Part shown: piece by piece, positions 15,797 through 24,800 of the stretch
Position numbering within the stretch: position 1 is the stretch's first letter
Layout of the letters: each line of letters starts with the position of its first letter
Origin: Eshraghiella sp051880035
GTDB lineage: Bacteria; Bacillota; Clostridia; Lachnospirales; Lachnospiraceae
Reading direction: 5' to 3'
Length of the DNA stretch: 64,000 bases
NCBI GenBank assembly: GCA_051880035.1
Contig: JBJENE010000001.1
Span: 1-64,000 of the forward strand
Position numbers and translations under genes: made by a program
The notes under the pieces: generated by a model
What the model saw: the letters and a program-made list of their open reading frames with translations, nothing else
Told to the model about the DNA's origin: nothing
Databases searched by the model: none

Positions 15797-17209
15797 ATGA
15801 GAAAAACCAAAATAATCTGCACAATCGGGCCGGCAAGTGATAATGAAGAAGTATTAACAGGAATGTGTCAGGCAGGAATGAATGTGGCAAGACTCAATTT
15901 TTCCCATGGAACACATGAGGAGCATCAGGAAAAAATTGATCTCATTAAAAGAGTCAGGGAGAAGTTAGGACTTCCTATAGCAATTATGCTTGATACAAAA
16001 GGACCTGAATATCGTATAAAGACATTTGAAAAGGGCAGAATAACTCTTGCGGACGGAGATGTTTTTTCCTTTACCACGGATGATATCGTGGGAGACAATA
16101 CCCGTGTGTCCGTTAATTATGACCATCTGGTTGAAAATCTTAACATCGGAGACAGAATCCTGGTTAATAACGGTCTTGTTATTTTTGAAGTTACAGAGAT
16201 AAAGGGCAATGATGCCGTATGCAAGGTAATCGCAGGCGGCGAGCTTTCTGACCGCAAGAGCATGAATTTCCCTAATAAGGTTATGAATCATGCATATCTG
16301 AGTGACCAGGATAAAGACGATTTGCTTTTTGGTATTAAGAATGATGTGGATTTTGTGGCTGCATCTTTTGTGTCATGTAAAAAAGATGTGGAGGACTTAA
16401 GGACTTTTCTGGATTCCAACGGAGGACAGGAAATTGATATTATAGCCAAGATAGAAAACCGTTCAGGTGTTGAAAATATCGAAGAAATATGTGAGATAGC
16501 AGACGGTATTATGATTGCCAGAGGTGATCTGGGGGTTGAAATCCCGTCAATGGAAGTTCCGTCAATACAGAAGTTCCTTATTAACAAGTGCCGTCTTTTG
16601 GGTACAAGAGTTATTACAGCCACTGAAATGCTGGAATCCATGATTCATAATCCAAGGCCTACAAGAGCCGAGCTTTCAGATGTGGCCAATGCCGTATATG
16701 ACGGTTCATCCGCAATTATGCTGTCCGGCGAAACCGCCGCAGGAAAATATCCGGTGGCAGCAGTCAGAAACATGGCGGAAATAGCTGAGTATACGGAAAA
16801 ACAGGTACAGTATATTAAGAAATTCAAAACCACTGAATTTGTTATCAATACCAATCTGGATGCAATTTCCCACTCTACCTGTTCAATGGCCATTGATGTA
16901 AAGGCTAAATGTATTGTGGTAAGTTCAATAAGCGGCAAAACAGCCAGAATGGTAAGCCGTTTCAGATGTCCGGTGGACATTATCGGAATGACCACTTCCG
17001 AAAAAGTATGGCGTAAGCTGAATTTAAGCTGGGGTGTTACTCCTGTTATGTGTGAAGAGTTTACTTCAATAGAAGTTATGTTTTATTATGCCCTTAATCA
17101 GGCCAAAAGTGTATTCGACCTTAAAAAAGGAGACAATGTTGTTTTAACAGGCGGTCAGATTAACGGTCAGACCGGAAATACCAATATCATTAAAGTCGAA
17201 AAAATATAA
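15797..17209 (+). CDS. pyk: pyruvate kinase
   Basis: Glycolytic enzyme converting phosphoenolpyruvate and ADP to pyruvate and ATP. It has 470 residues, the short form without the extra C-terminal PEP-utiliser-like domain. Motifs: KIICTIGPAS at the N-terminus, MNVARLNFSHG, the Mg2+/K+ site MLDTKGPEYR, the signature IIAKIENRSGVENI with the catalytic lysine, GIMIARGDLGVEI, and GSSAIMLSGETAAGKYPV. The C-terminal domain ends TNIIKVEKI. An AACGGAGGT site precedes the ATG, and a TATAAT at 15752-15757 is the likely -10 of its own promoter. It appears to be monocistronic or transcribed with the next gene. Confidence 0.96.
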   Translation: MRKTKIICTIGPASDNEEVLTGMCQAGMNVARLNFSHGTHEEHQEKIDLIKRVREKLGLPIAIMLDTKGPEYRIKTFEKGRITLADGDVFSFTTDDIVGDNTRVSVNYDHLVENLNIGDRILVNNGLVIFEVTEIKGNDAVCKVIAGGELSDRKSMNFPNKVMNHAYLSDQDKDDLLFGIKNDVDFVAASFVSCKKDVEDLRTFLDSNGGQEIDIIAKIENRSGVENIEEICEIADGIMIARGDLGVEIPSMEVPSIQKFLINKCRLLGTRVITATEMLESMIHNPRPTRAELSDVANAVYDGSSAIMLSGETAAGKYPVAAVRNMAEIAEYTEKQVQYIKKFKTTEFVINTNLDAISHSTCSMAIDVKAKCIVVSSISGKTARMVSRFRCPVDIIGMTTSEKVWRKLNLSWGVTPVMCEEFTSIEVMFYYALNQAKSVFDLKKGDNVVLTGGQINGQTGNTNIIKVEKI

Positions 17210-17271
17210 TTTTTTCCAACATGTTTCAATTGTCGGAGTCTGTACATAATATTTTTAATAGGAGCATAATT

Positions 17272-18489
17272 ATGGAAAGTGAAAAAATATTACAGGAAGC
17301 TAAAGAATTAAAGGATTATCTGGTGAAAATACGGCGTACACTCCATGCTGCACCTGAAACCGGATTCTCCCTGGATAATACCAAAAAGCTCGTTACAAAA
17401 GAACTTCAGGCAATGGGATATGAGACAAAAAGCTGCGGAAAATGCGGAATAACGGCGCTTGTCGGCAATAAGGACAAAGAATCCGACAGGGTATTTTTAA
17501 TCCGCAGCGACATGGATGCACTTCCGATTAAAGAAGAAACAGGAATAGATTTCGCCTCCGATAACGGAAATATGCATGCATGCGGACATGATTTTCATAC
17601 CACAATGCTTCTTGGAGCAGCGAAACTTCTTAAACTTCATGAGTCTGAAATAAACGGCAGGATAAAGCTTATGTTCCAGCCTGCGGAAGAAATTTTTCAA
17701 GGTTCACAGGATATGATAGATAACGGAATTCTCGAAAATCCTAAAGTAGATGCGGGTATGATGATTCATGTTATGGTAGGAATGCCAATGCCTGTGGGAA
17801 CTGCTGTTATAGCATCGGAGGGCGTAAGTGCTCCGGCTGCGGATTATTTTGAAATAAAGGTACAGGGATTGGGCTGCCACGGTTCCATGCCTAATACGGG
17901 CGTTGATCCAATGATTATTGCCGCTCATATTCTTCTGGGACTTCAGGAAATTCAGACCAGGGAATTGTCAATTCAGGACAAGGTTGTGGTTACCGTAGGA
18001 AATATTTACGGAGGAAATGCATCAAATGTTATTCCTGATATGGTTACCCTTGCAGGAACAATAAGATGTTTTGATGAAGATGTAAGGGCTTTGGTAAAAA
18101 AGCGTATGGAAGAAATTTCTTCCGGTATCGCATCCACATTCAGAGGCAAGGCATGGGTTGAATTCGGAAGCGGATGTCCAACGCTTGTAAACGACGGAAG
18201 CGTTTCGTCATGTGTGGCCGATTCCTGTAAAGAACTTCTGGGAGATAAGGGAGCCTTTACCGCAGCAGAATTAAGTAAAGGCAGTGCCTCATCCCAGTCG
18301 GGAGGAGCGGAAGATTTTGCGTATATAAGCCATAAAATTCCTACTGCAATGGTGGCACTGGCAGCAGGAGGACCTAAAGAAGGCTGCACCTTCCCGCTTC
18401 ATCATCCGAAGGTCCGCTTTGATGAAGAAGCACTTTGTTATGGCGCGGCAATATATGCTTATTCTGCGATAAAGTGGCTTGAGCAGTAA
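17272..18489 (+). CDS. M20D amidohydrolase (hippurate/N-acyl-amino-acid hydrolase type)
   Basis: Cytoplasmic zinc amidohydrolase of 405 residues from the M20D branch (HipO, N-acetyl-L-cysteine or N-acetyl-diaminopimelate deacetylases). Ligands are visible in RRTLHAAPETGF (conserved histidine), SDMDALPI, NMHACGHDFHTTML (catalytic region, Cys and two His) and QPAEEIFQGS, with the lid histidine in GLGCHGSMP. Substrates in the family are N-acylated amino acids, and the exact one is unknown. I choose ATG 17272, which has AGGAG seven bases upstream, rather than the in-frame ATG at 17221. It could also serve the thiol-conjugate operon near the left end, but there is no direct link. Confidence 0.88.
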   Translation: MESEKILQEAKELKDYLVKIRRTLHAAPETGFSLDNTKKLVTKELQAMGYETKSCGKCGITALVGNKDKESDRVFLIRSDMDALPIKEETGIDFASDNGNMHACGHDFHTTMLLGAAKLLKLHESEINGRIKLMFQPAEEIFQGSQDMIDNGILENPKVDAGMMIHVMVGMPMPVGTAVIASEGVSAPAADYFEIKVQGLGCHGSMPNTGVDPMIIAAHILLGLQEIQTRELSIQDKVVVTVGNIYGGNASNVIPDMVTLAGTIRCFDEDVRALVKKRMEEISSGIASTFRGKAWVEFGSGCPTLVNDGSVSSCVADSCKELLGDKGAFTAAELSKGSASSQSGGAEDFAYISHKIPTAMVALAAGGPKEGCTFPLHHPKVRFDEEALCYGAAIYAYSAIKWLEQ

Positions 18490-18512
18490 TTCAGTCTAAA
18501 ATGTTGAATTTT

Positions 18513-18551
18513 TTCTGCCCCTCAAAGTAGAAGCCCCGCTTTTGGGCAGAA
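18513..18551 (+). terminator. possible weak terminator
   Basis: TTCTGCCC (18513-18520) pairs with GGGCAGAA (18544-18551) around a 23-base loop. There is no clear T-run, so it may simply be a hairpin between two convergent genes. Confidence 0.35.
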
Positions 18552-18608
18552 GATATTCTTAATATGTTACAAATTAAAAGAAAACCAAATCGTAAATAAT
18601 ATCTTATA

Positions 18609-19697
18609 TTAAGGGTTACAGTTACCGCAAGGACTGTAACCTCTGTCTATAACTTCCTGCCGGCTTCCGGTAAAGTATTCTTTATTTTTTTCACTCATCC
18701 TGTCTACAGAATAACAATCAGGATAGTGAAACTTCTTTGTGTTAGTATTTAAAATATATGAAGTTGCCTGAGGAGCTTCGGTTTCAGGAACTGTTTCAAT
18801 GGCAGCTTCAGTTTCTTTGACTACAATTTCTGTTGCTTTTTCGGTTGGAGGTTCAATATATGAGCTGTCCCCGGTTGCATAATTTATATTAATTTCAGGT
18901 TGGGCGTTGTAGACAAAAACATTGAAAAAGATTCCATCTCCTTCATCCTCTATGGAATATCCTTCTATCTGTACGCCTGTTGCCAAAAGGTTGTTTCCTT
19001 CAAAGACAGGGGTAACTCTGTAAAGAACATGGTTGCCTGTTTCCTTGACATAGTCAGCCACCATATTTTCAAAAGGAAGCATGCCGTCAACATTCATATA
19101 GCGGGTTCCGGTTATCAGATTCTTTTCGTTGGCATTTTCGCCACTTAACTGAAAGCCGATAAGATGGCAGCGGTTGTAAAGATATTTACCGTCAACGCAG
19201 TCATATTTAACAGTGTGCCAGCCTGTAGGCTTTACCTGACCGATGCTGCCTCTTTCCTCTGTAGGCATTAAGTCCTGACCGATACAGGCAATTGCAACAC
19301 CGCATCTTCCCAGGCTGTCAAGGTCGCTATAATATTCATAAGATGTTGTAGTATAATCTTTATCGCTAAAGTCAGGAACATTGCCATTGATTTCGATATA
19401 TGCTTTACCTGAAAAGGCCGGGATGCCTGATGCAGAAACAGATTCATGCAGGATTGCCGGTGTGTATGTAACATCAGTTTTATTTGCTTCGGTCGGAGTT
19501 TCTGCCATGGCCTGATTTTCAGTCTCAGCAGGAGTCTCCTCCGGGATTTCGTAATCGGCCGTTGTTTCACTCTCAATACTCGCCACGCTGCTTTTTGAAG
19601 GAGTGAATGAATAGTCATCCGTCAAAAGGGTATCGCAACCTGTGAATAATAAGAAAACCGAAAGAAGCAGTGCAATTATTGAACTCTTTTTTTTCAT
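18609..19697 (-). CDS. secreted DNA/RNA nuclease lipoprotein (EndA-like)
   Basis: Surface lipoprotein of 362 residues. The lipobox LLFTGC ends at about residue 21, followed by a low-complexity Thr/Glu/Ser/Pro linker (about 30-80). The central domain is a non-specific beta-beta-alpha metal nuclease of the DNA-entry nuclease type, with the active-site segment YNRCHLIGFQLSGENANE and the following NLITGTRYMN (DRGH-like motif; here N-R-C-H with the catalytic histidine kept). After a second acidic linker a C-terminal module holds HYPDCYSVDRM and SPCGNCNP, a possible zinc-binding site like the one at the end of Ada proteins. It probably degrades external DNA for nutrients or uptake. The start overlaps the stop of the upstream gene by four bases. 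Confidence 0.85.
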   Translation of the reverse strand: MKKKSSIIALLLSVFLLFTGCDTLLTDDYSFTPSKSSVASIESETTADYEIPEETPAETENQAMAETPTEANKTDVTYTPAILHESVSASGIPAFSGKAYIEINGNVPDFSDKDYTTTSYEYYSDLDSLGRCGVAIACIGQDLMPTEERGSIGQVKPTGWHTVKYDCVDGKYLYNRCHLIGFQLSGENANEKNLITGTRYMNVDGMLPFENMVADYVKETGNHVLYRVTPVFEGNNLLATGVQIEGYSIEDEGDGIFFNVFVYNAQPEININYATGDSSYIEPPTEKATEIVVKETEAAIETVPETEAPQATSYILNTNTKKFHYPDCYSVDRMSEKNKEYFTGSRQEVIDRGYSPCGNCNP

Positions 19698-20098
19698 CGT
19701 TCAAAAATCTCCCTCGTAATTTTTTCGTGTGATTTACCTGCAAATTCATATATGGATTTTGATTTAAATCCGTAATCTGCCGGCTCAAAGTCAAGGCGCA
19801 TATCACTTGGATATGTTCTGTTCCACCAATAGATTATTATTCGATCAATTTTATCAATGTGTTCCTTTACAGAAACATTTTCAATCAGATAATAATTATC
19901 ATTGTTAAAATTATCAAGGGCAGCAATAACTTTATAAGGCAGTCCTGAAGCCGCCAGATATTTTTCACTAAACCCGGTTATGTATAATTCGCCCTGAAGA
20001 TAAGTTCTGATATCGTTAAGTACTTCCTCGTCACGGCTTAACCTTCTGTTATTAAATAACATACCTTTGTTATCGTCTAAAAAAAATATAACAGTCAT
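19694..20098 (-). CDS. hypothetical protein preceding the nuclease
   Basis: Unrecognised soluble protein of 134 residues, opening MTVIFFLDDNKGMLFNNRRLSRD. No signal peptide, membrane span or known catalytic motif. A conserved-looking middle region IDRIIIYWWNRTYPSD suggests a compact alpha/beta fold. Homologues in Lachnospiraceae are sometimes labelled ribonuclease Z, which the sequence does not support, as the metallo-beta-lactamase HxHxDH motif is absent. It overlaps the nuclease gene by ATGA, so the two are translationally coupled. Confidence 0.7.
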   Translation of the reverse strand: MTVIFFLDDNKGMLFNNRRLSRDEEVLNDIRTYLQGELYITGFSEKYLAASGLPYKVIAALDNFNNDNYYLIENVSVKEHIDKIDRIIIYWWNRTYPSDMRLDFEPADYGFKSKSIYEFAGKSHEKITREIFER

Positions 20099-20180
20099 AA
20101 ATTAATCACCCTGTTTAATATTATAGAACAGAAAAATAAAACTTTCATTAATTTTTTGACTTGTATGTAATATTTTAGGC

Positions 20181-20233
20181 AAAAAAAAGGATGTAAAAGA
20201 ACTGTCATATTTTCTGAGCGTTCTTTTACATCC
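20181..20233 (-). terminator. terminator of the ABC exporter operon
   Basis: Arms GGATGTAAAAGAAC (20189-20202) and GTTCTTTTACATCC (20220-20233) pair perfectly. On the minus strand the stem is followed by eight T (20181-20188). Confidence 0.9.
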
Positions 20234-20257
20234 CATATTCCTTTATTTAGTTAATAA

Positions 20258-21415
20258 TCAGGCATTTTTCTGCTGTCTTGCTTTACAAACCACAAGACCT
20301 ATTATGTATATGGCCAGTGCAAAGAGAAGCTGTACTCCCATGGACTTCCATGCAAGGCTGCTTAATGAACCGTCAAAATACATAAGTTCGTCAACAACAT
20401 TTATATACCAGTATGTTGGCAGGCATTTTGATATCTGTACAATCTTGTCAGGAAGAAGTGCTCTTTCTACGAAAACACCGCACAGGAATGAAGTTGACAG
20501 ACCGATTACATTGGACCACATGTTAAGCACAGGTGCTTTTTTACTTAACTGTGAGATTAAATATGTTATCGAAACTGATACTAAAAGATAACAAAGCATG
20601 TTTATCATGCTGTAGAATCCTTTAATTGTAAAAAATTCCTTCCGGTATATCATTGAAGCAAGTACAAAAAAGATTGCAAAAATAATGGCTGAATATGTAA
20701 TCATGGCAAATGCCATTTCCATATTTCTTCTGCCCAGGCTTATACCGGCAATCTCGGTTCTTGCTTTGATGGCAGGACGGTTCCAGATAACCAGCATAAC
20801 TCCCATACTGTTAATTAATATGCAGACCATCATATAAGGAATGTATCTGAAAAAGAAATTCATTGCCGTAGGTTTTGCAAGCTCCTTTTCATTATCCGGA
20901 AAGGAAACATCTGCCTGAATGTGTGAAGTATCGGCTGCTAACTTTGATGCTTCCGAAAAATCATAACCTGCCGCTATGTAGTTTTGCATATTGCTCATAT
21001 AAGTTTCCACCTGGGAAGCCACAATGTAAGCGGAATTGGAATCCGGGCTTTCATAAGAAGTGAGGACTCCGTCCGTATTACCGGAGGATATATTTTTTTC
21101 AAAATCCTTTTCGATTACCAGGATATACTGGACGATATGGTAATACATTTCATCCGGCCATGTACTTTCATCTTCTCCGATGTCAACAATATTCTGTGTT
21201 TCGGAAAGATAGTCGGTAAGTGCACGGCTTTGTTCGCTGTTATCCCGGTCAATCACCGCAATATCAATTTTCTCTGCGGTAAATGTCTCCGCACTTTTGG
21301 AGTTAAGATTAATGTTTGCAAGAATAAATGATAAGGAAATATAAATTACAAGATAAATAATACCGGAGCTGATGTTGAGCAGGGCAATTTTTAAAAAGGT
21401 TTTATAGACTTGCAT
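20258..21415 (-). CDS. ABC-2 type exporter permease, second subunit
   Basis: ABC-2 family membrane protein of 385 residues: one N-terminal span (about 15-35), a large extracytoplasmic domain of about 150 residues, then five spans in the C-terminal half (from about 185 to 375). Such proteins export drugs, peptides or lipids as heterodimers. The partner permease is encoded just upstream and overlaps this gene by 14 bases. The ATPase is the first gene of the operon. The substrate is unknown; neighbouring two-component genes suggest it responds to an external stress such as an antimicrobial peptide. Confidence 0.88.
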   Translation of the reverse strand: MQVYKTFLKIALLNISSGIIYLVIYISLSFILANINLNSKSAETFTAEKIDIAVIDRDNSEQSRALTDYLSETQNIVDIGEDESTWPDEMYYHIVQYILVIEKDFEKNISSGNTDGVLTSYESPDSNSAYIVASQVETYMSNMQNYIAAGYDFSEASKLAADTSHIQADVSFPDNEKELAKPTAMNFFFRYIPYMMVCILINSMGVMLVIWNRPAIKARTEIAGISLGRRNMEMAFAMITYSAIIFAIFFVLASMIYRKEFFTIKGFYSMINMLCYLLVSVSITYLISQLSKKAPVLNMWSNVIGLSTSFLCGVFVERALLPDKIVQISKCLPTYWYINVVDELMYFDGSLSSLAWKSMGVQLLFALAIYIIGLVVCKARQQKNA

Positions 21416-22541
21416 ATGTTTTCCTCCTTGTCATAATATATGAAAGCACAAAAAGTACAATTGCCCATACAGACAGCAGCGCCATGTTTTCAAAATACCG
21501 TTCATGGGTGTTGTATACCAGAAGCGAATAAAGGGCGTCCGAAATAAGTGCCGCAGGATTTATTTTATTTACTATCGGAGCGTTGTGCTGTATTCCTATT
21601 TTGATGTATGTGGACATAAGTCCTGCAAGGAAAGCTCCCAGCAGCGAATAGGTAAGGAAAATACCAATCTGAAGAGCCTTTTTAAGCTTTGGAATTGAAC
21701 CTACAAAAAGTCCGGATAATATTCCCACCATGGAACCAAGCGCACATGTTAATGATATATATCCTATCTGGGAACCGATATTCACTCTCAGTACAAAAAT
21801 TATATAAAACAGTAAAATAATGATTACCAGAAGATGAATCGTAAATAATGCCAGGAATTCAGTAAAGATGAGTTTGGCACGGTTAACCGGTGCAATGCAC
21901 TTTCTGAGTCCTTCGGATGAAGTATCGGCTTTAAGCTGTCTGGCACATTTAAGTCCCAGGAATCCTCCGTATAAAAGAGTCATCGCAATCAGCGCATAGT
22001 AGTAGGATGCCATGGAATCCACTTCTTTATCTATAAGTGATTTTTCATTAATATACTGTGTGGAATCGCTAAGTTTTTCCAATACTGTTTCAAGTTTATC
22101 AGGATGATTGGAAGCTATATTTTTAATCATGGATTCCTGCTGCAGATATTGACTTAAAAAGCTCTGGACAGCTGTCTGGTTAATGCCTTCTTCTTTTACG
22201 GTAAGACTTATTGTATCATTTACGGTAATAACTGCATCTACTTTTTTGTCAGAAAGAAGTTCTTTGGCATGAGCTTCATCTGCCTCGGTCAGGATAAGAA
22301 AAGCATCACCCTGTGAGTCATCGGAGGCTGTTTCGTTAAGTACTTGTGAAAAAGTTTCATTTTCTTTCTCATAGACTACGGCAACCGGAATTGAATGAAA
22401 GATAAATTCTTTGTCATTAATTGCTGATAATGCGGCTGCAAAACATGTGCACATAAGAATAGGGAAAATGGCAAGCCAGAATATCTCTTCCTTACTGCGA
22501 ATCATGGATTTAAACCGATATTTGTATATGTGCCAGAACAT
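21402..22541 (-). CDS. ABC-2 type exporter permease, first subunit
   Basis: ABC-2 permease of 379 residues with the same design as its partner: an N-terminal span (MIRSKEEIFWLAIFPILMC region), an extracytoplasmic domain (about 45-170), and a C-terminal six-helix block with SEGLRKCIAPVNRAKLIFTE between spans. Those residues form the coupling helix that contacts the ATPase. It starts 12 bases after the ATPase gene ends (a TATATACACCTCC ribosome site lies between) and overlaps the next permease gene. The two permeases are related but not near-identical, consistent with a heterodimer. Confidence 0.88.
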   Translation of the reverse strand: MFWHIYKYRFKSMIRSKEEIFWLAIFPILMCTCFAAALSAINDKEFIFHSIPVAVVYEKENETFSQVLNETASDDSQGDAFLILTEADEAHAKELLSDKKVDAVITVNDTISLTVKEEGINQTAVQSFLSQYLQQESMIKNIASNHPDKLETVLEKLSDSTQYINEKSLIDKEVDSMASYYYALIAMTLLYGGFLGLKCARQLKADTSSEGLRKCIAPVNRAKLIFTEFLALFTIHLLVIIILLFYIIFVLRVNIGSQIGYISLTCALGSMVGILSGLFVGSIPKLKKALQIGIFLTYSLLGAFLAGLMSTYIKIGIQHNAPIVNKINPAALISDALYSLLVYNTHERYFENMALLSVWAIVLFVLSYIMTRRKTYASL

Positions 22542-22553
22542 ATATACACCTCC

Positions 22554-23495
22554 TTAGTCCCTAAGCTCTTTGCCGGTAATCTCAAGAAATACATCATTAA
22601 GTGTCGGAAGTTCAGAGTGAACATGACCGAACGATAAATCCTTTTCCTTAAGATAGTCAAGCACACGCATGAGATTATGTCTGCCGCCGTTGTAGGAAAG
22701 TACAAGCTCACTGCCGTCATAGCTGCAATTGCAGACATGAGGAAATGCCTTTAATTCATTAAGGTGTTCTTCATCCAAATCCAGAATATGTATCTTGATT
22801 TTTTCTGAATTGCCGATTAACTGTTTTAATTCATCCTTGGTGCCGAGAGCAATATTTTTACCCTTATCCATAATGGCAATTCGGGAACAAATCTGCTCTA
22901 CCTCTTCCATGTAGTGGGAGGTATATATGATGGTTGCACCCTTTTTATTAAGCTCCACAATACCTTCAAGAATTTTGTTACGGCTCTGAGGGTCAACTGC
23001 AACGGTTGGTTCATCCATAATGATAAGTTCAGGTTTGTGGGCAATTCCGCAGGCAATGTTAAGTCTTCTTAAAAGACCTCCGGACAACTTTTTAGGACGG
23101 AATTTAACATAATCCTCAAGGCCGGTAAACTCAATGGCTTCATTTACATATTGTTTTCTTGTGGCCTTGTCTTTGATATACAGACCGCAGAAATAATCGA
23201 TATTTTCATATACGGAAAGTTCATCAAATACGGCAACGTTCTGCATTACAACACCGATTTTGGATTTGATGTCATAGCTTGTAGGCTTCATTTCTTTGCC
23301 GAAGATTTCTATACTTCCCTTATCATATGTAAGGAGTGATAACATACAGTTAATTGTTGTGGTCTTTCCGGAACCGTTGGGACCGAGAAGTCTGAAGATT
23401 TCGCCTTTTTGAATCTCAAGATTAAAATGGTCAAGGGCAATAAGCTCTTTGTACCGCTTTACAAGGTTTTCGATTTTTACTACAGGTTCGTTCAT
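22554..23495 (-). CDS. ABC exporter ATPase
   Basis: ATP-binding subunit of an ABC-2 exporter (CcmA/DrrA type), 313 residues. Walker A is GPNGSGKTTT (about 35-44), the signature LSGGLLRRLNIA (about 138-149) and Walker B LIIMDEPTVAVD (about 159-170), with the switch histidine in IYTSHYMEE. A C-terminal extension (about 215-313) is typical of drug or lipid exporters. In the signature, L-L follows S-G-G where many relatives have M-K or Q-Q. It heads the three-gene operon and faces the sensor kinase gene across a 129-base control region. Confidence 0.92.
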   Translation of the reverse strand: MNEPVVKIENLVKRYKELIALDHFNLEIQKGEIFRLLGPNGSGKTTTINCMLSLLTYDKGSIEIFGKEMKPTSYDIKSKIGVVMQNVAVFDELSVYENIDYFCGLYIKDKATRKQYVNEAIEFTGLEDYVKFRPKKLSGGLLRRLNIACGIAHKPELIIMDEPTVAVDPQSRNKILEGIVELNKKGATIIYTSHYMEEVEQICSRIAIMDKGKNIALGTKDELKQLIGNSEKIKIHILDLDEEHLNELKAFPHVCNCSYDGSELVLSYNGGRHNLMRVLDYLKEKDLSFGHVHSELPTLNDVFLEITGKELRD

Positions 23496-23564
23496 AGATA
23501 TCCCTCTTTCTCATTATTCTTGCGCTCATTATAGCATGGGCGGAATCGGGAGAGTAGTGTTGCT

Positions 23565-23592
23565 TGTCATAAAAAAATATGACATTTGTCAT
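23565..23592. promoter_or_regulatory. alternating TGTCAT/ATGACA half-sites between exporter and kinase genes
   Basis: TGTCAT (23565-23570), ATGACA (23579-23584) and TGTCAT (23587-23592) form two inverted pairs, the second with only a two-base gap. They lie in the divergent region upstream of the kinase, just before TATACT (23601-23606), a possible -10. This placement suits a binding site for the NarL-type response regulator, but that is inference. Confidence 0.5.
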
Positions 23593-23624
23593 TTTTATGG
23601 TATACTTTATGAAAAGGAGAAATT

Positions 23625-24800
23625 ATGAACCGAATTATTGATAGAATATTACTCCTGCTTCTGGCACTGATTAGTATTGCCGGAGTTTCCGGAGATAAAA
23701 TAATATATACCGTTTTATCCGGGATAATATACACCGGATTAAGTTACTGTTATTATGACAGACCGTATGTGCACCGCGGATTATGTATCGGTATGTGTCT
23801 GATGATTTTATGGAATGATTTGTTTACACCGCTTTTGGTTTCTGTCATATATGAAAGCGTAAGTAAACTTTCTGACAGCATTGTCCTAAAGAAAAAAGGC
23901 GGAAACAATAAGGATTTATGGGAAATTTTTGCTGCTTTGATAACAGTGGCCCTGTACATACTGCTTTATTGCGCCGTAGGGCACAGATACATTATGGAAA
24001 AAATGTTAGGGCAGATAATATATTTTATCCTGTTTGTTGTATCATGTGTGGCGGCAGTGTACATTGCATACATTTCCGGAAGCCATACAATTTACCGTAA
24101 AGAGAATCTGAGACTCCGTGACGATTATGAGGAATACAGACAGGTAATGCTTCAGAAAAACAGGCTTATGATAAAACAGCAGGACAGCGAAATTGCCATG
24201 GCAACCCTTAAAGAGCGTAACCGTATAGCAAGAGAAATTCACGATAATGTGGGACATCTTTTAAGCAGAAGTATTCTTCAGATGGGAGCGCTGATGGCGG
24301 TATATAAAGATGAACCGATTAATTCCATGCTTAAAGATGTGAATGCCACACTCAATGAATCAATGACAAGCATTAGAAACAGCGTACATAATCTGCATAA
24401 TGAATCCATTGACCTGGAAAGGACGTTAAGAGACATAATTGAAAATTACAGGGAATACGAAGTGGTTTTTGATTATGAGATAAAGACAGATATGGGGCGG
24501 GAAATTAAGTACGCAATTATATCCATTTTTACGGAGGCGTTTCATAATATTAAGAAACATTCTGATGCGGATAAAGTCGAAATTCTTCTAAGAGAGCATC
24601 CGGGTTTTTACCAGATGATAATTAGGGATAACGGTAAAAAAATACAGCAAAAAACACATAACAGCGGAATAGGTTTACATAATATGGAATCCAGAATTAA
24701 TGAATTAAAAGGTCATATCTTTTTCTCTTCAGACAACGGATTCAGAATATTCATAACCATTCCGAAGAAAGAGGTCCAAAATGAGAGTAGTAATAGTTGA
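23625..24800 (+). CDS. NarL-type sensor histidine kinase
   Basis: Membrane histidine kinase of 391 residues. The N-terminal part contains about five or six membrane spans (residues 8-155) without a large external loop, as in DesK/LiaS-like sensors. A coiled segment follows, then the HisKA_3 dimerisation helix with the phosphorylated histidine in IAREIHDNVGH (about residue 206), and an HATPase_c domain with N-I-K-K-H-S, RDNGKK and GIGLHNME. It phosphorylates the regulator encoded next, whose start overlaps this gene by 20 bases. The divergent ABC exporter operon is the probable target. Confidence 0.9.
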   Translation: MNRIIDRILLLLLALISIAGVSGDKIIYTVLSGIIYTGLSYCYYDRPYVHRGLCIGMCLMILWNDLFTPLLVSVIYESVSKLSDSIVLKKKGGNNKDLWEIFAALITVALYILLYCAVGHRYIMEKMLGQIIYFILFVVSCVAAVYIAYISGSHTIYRKENLRLRDDYEEYRQVMLQKNRLMIKQQDSEIAMATLKERNRIAREIHDNVGHLLSRSILQMGALMAVYKDEPINSMLKDVNATLNESMTSIRNSVHNLHNESIDLERTLRDIIENYREYEVVFDYEIKTDMGREIKYAIISIFTEAFHNIKKHSDADKVEILLREHPGFYQMIIRDNGKKIQQKTHNSGIGLHNMESRINELKGHIFFSSDNGFRIFITIPKKEVQNESSNS

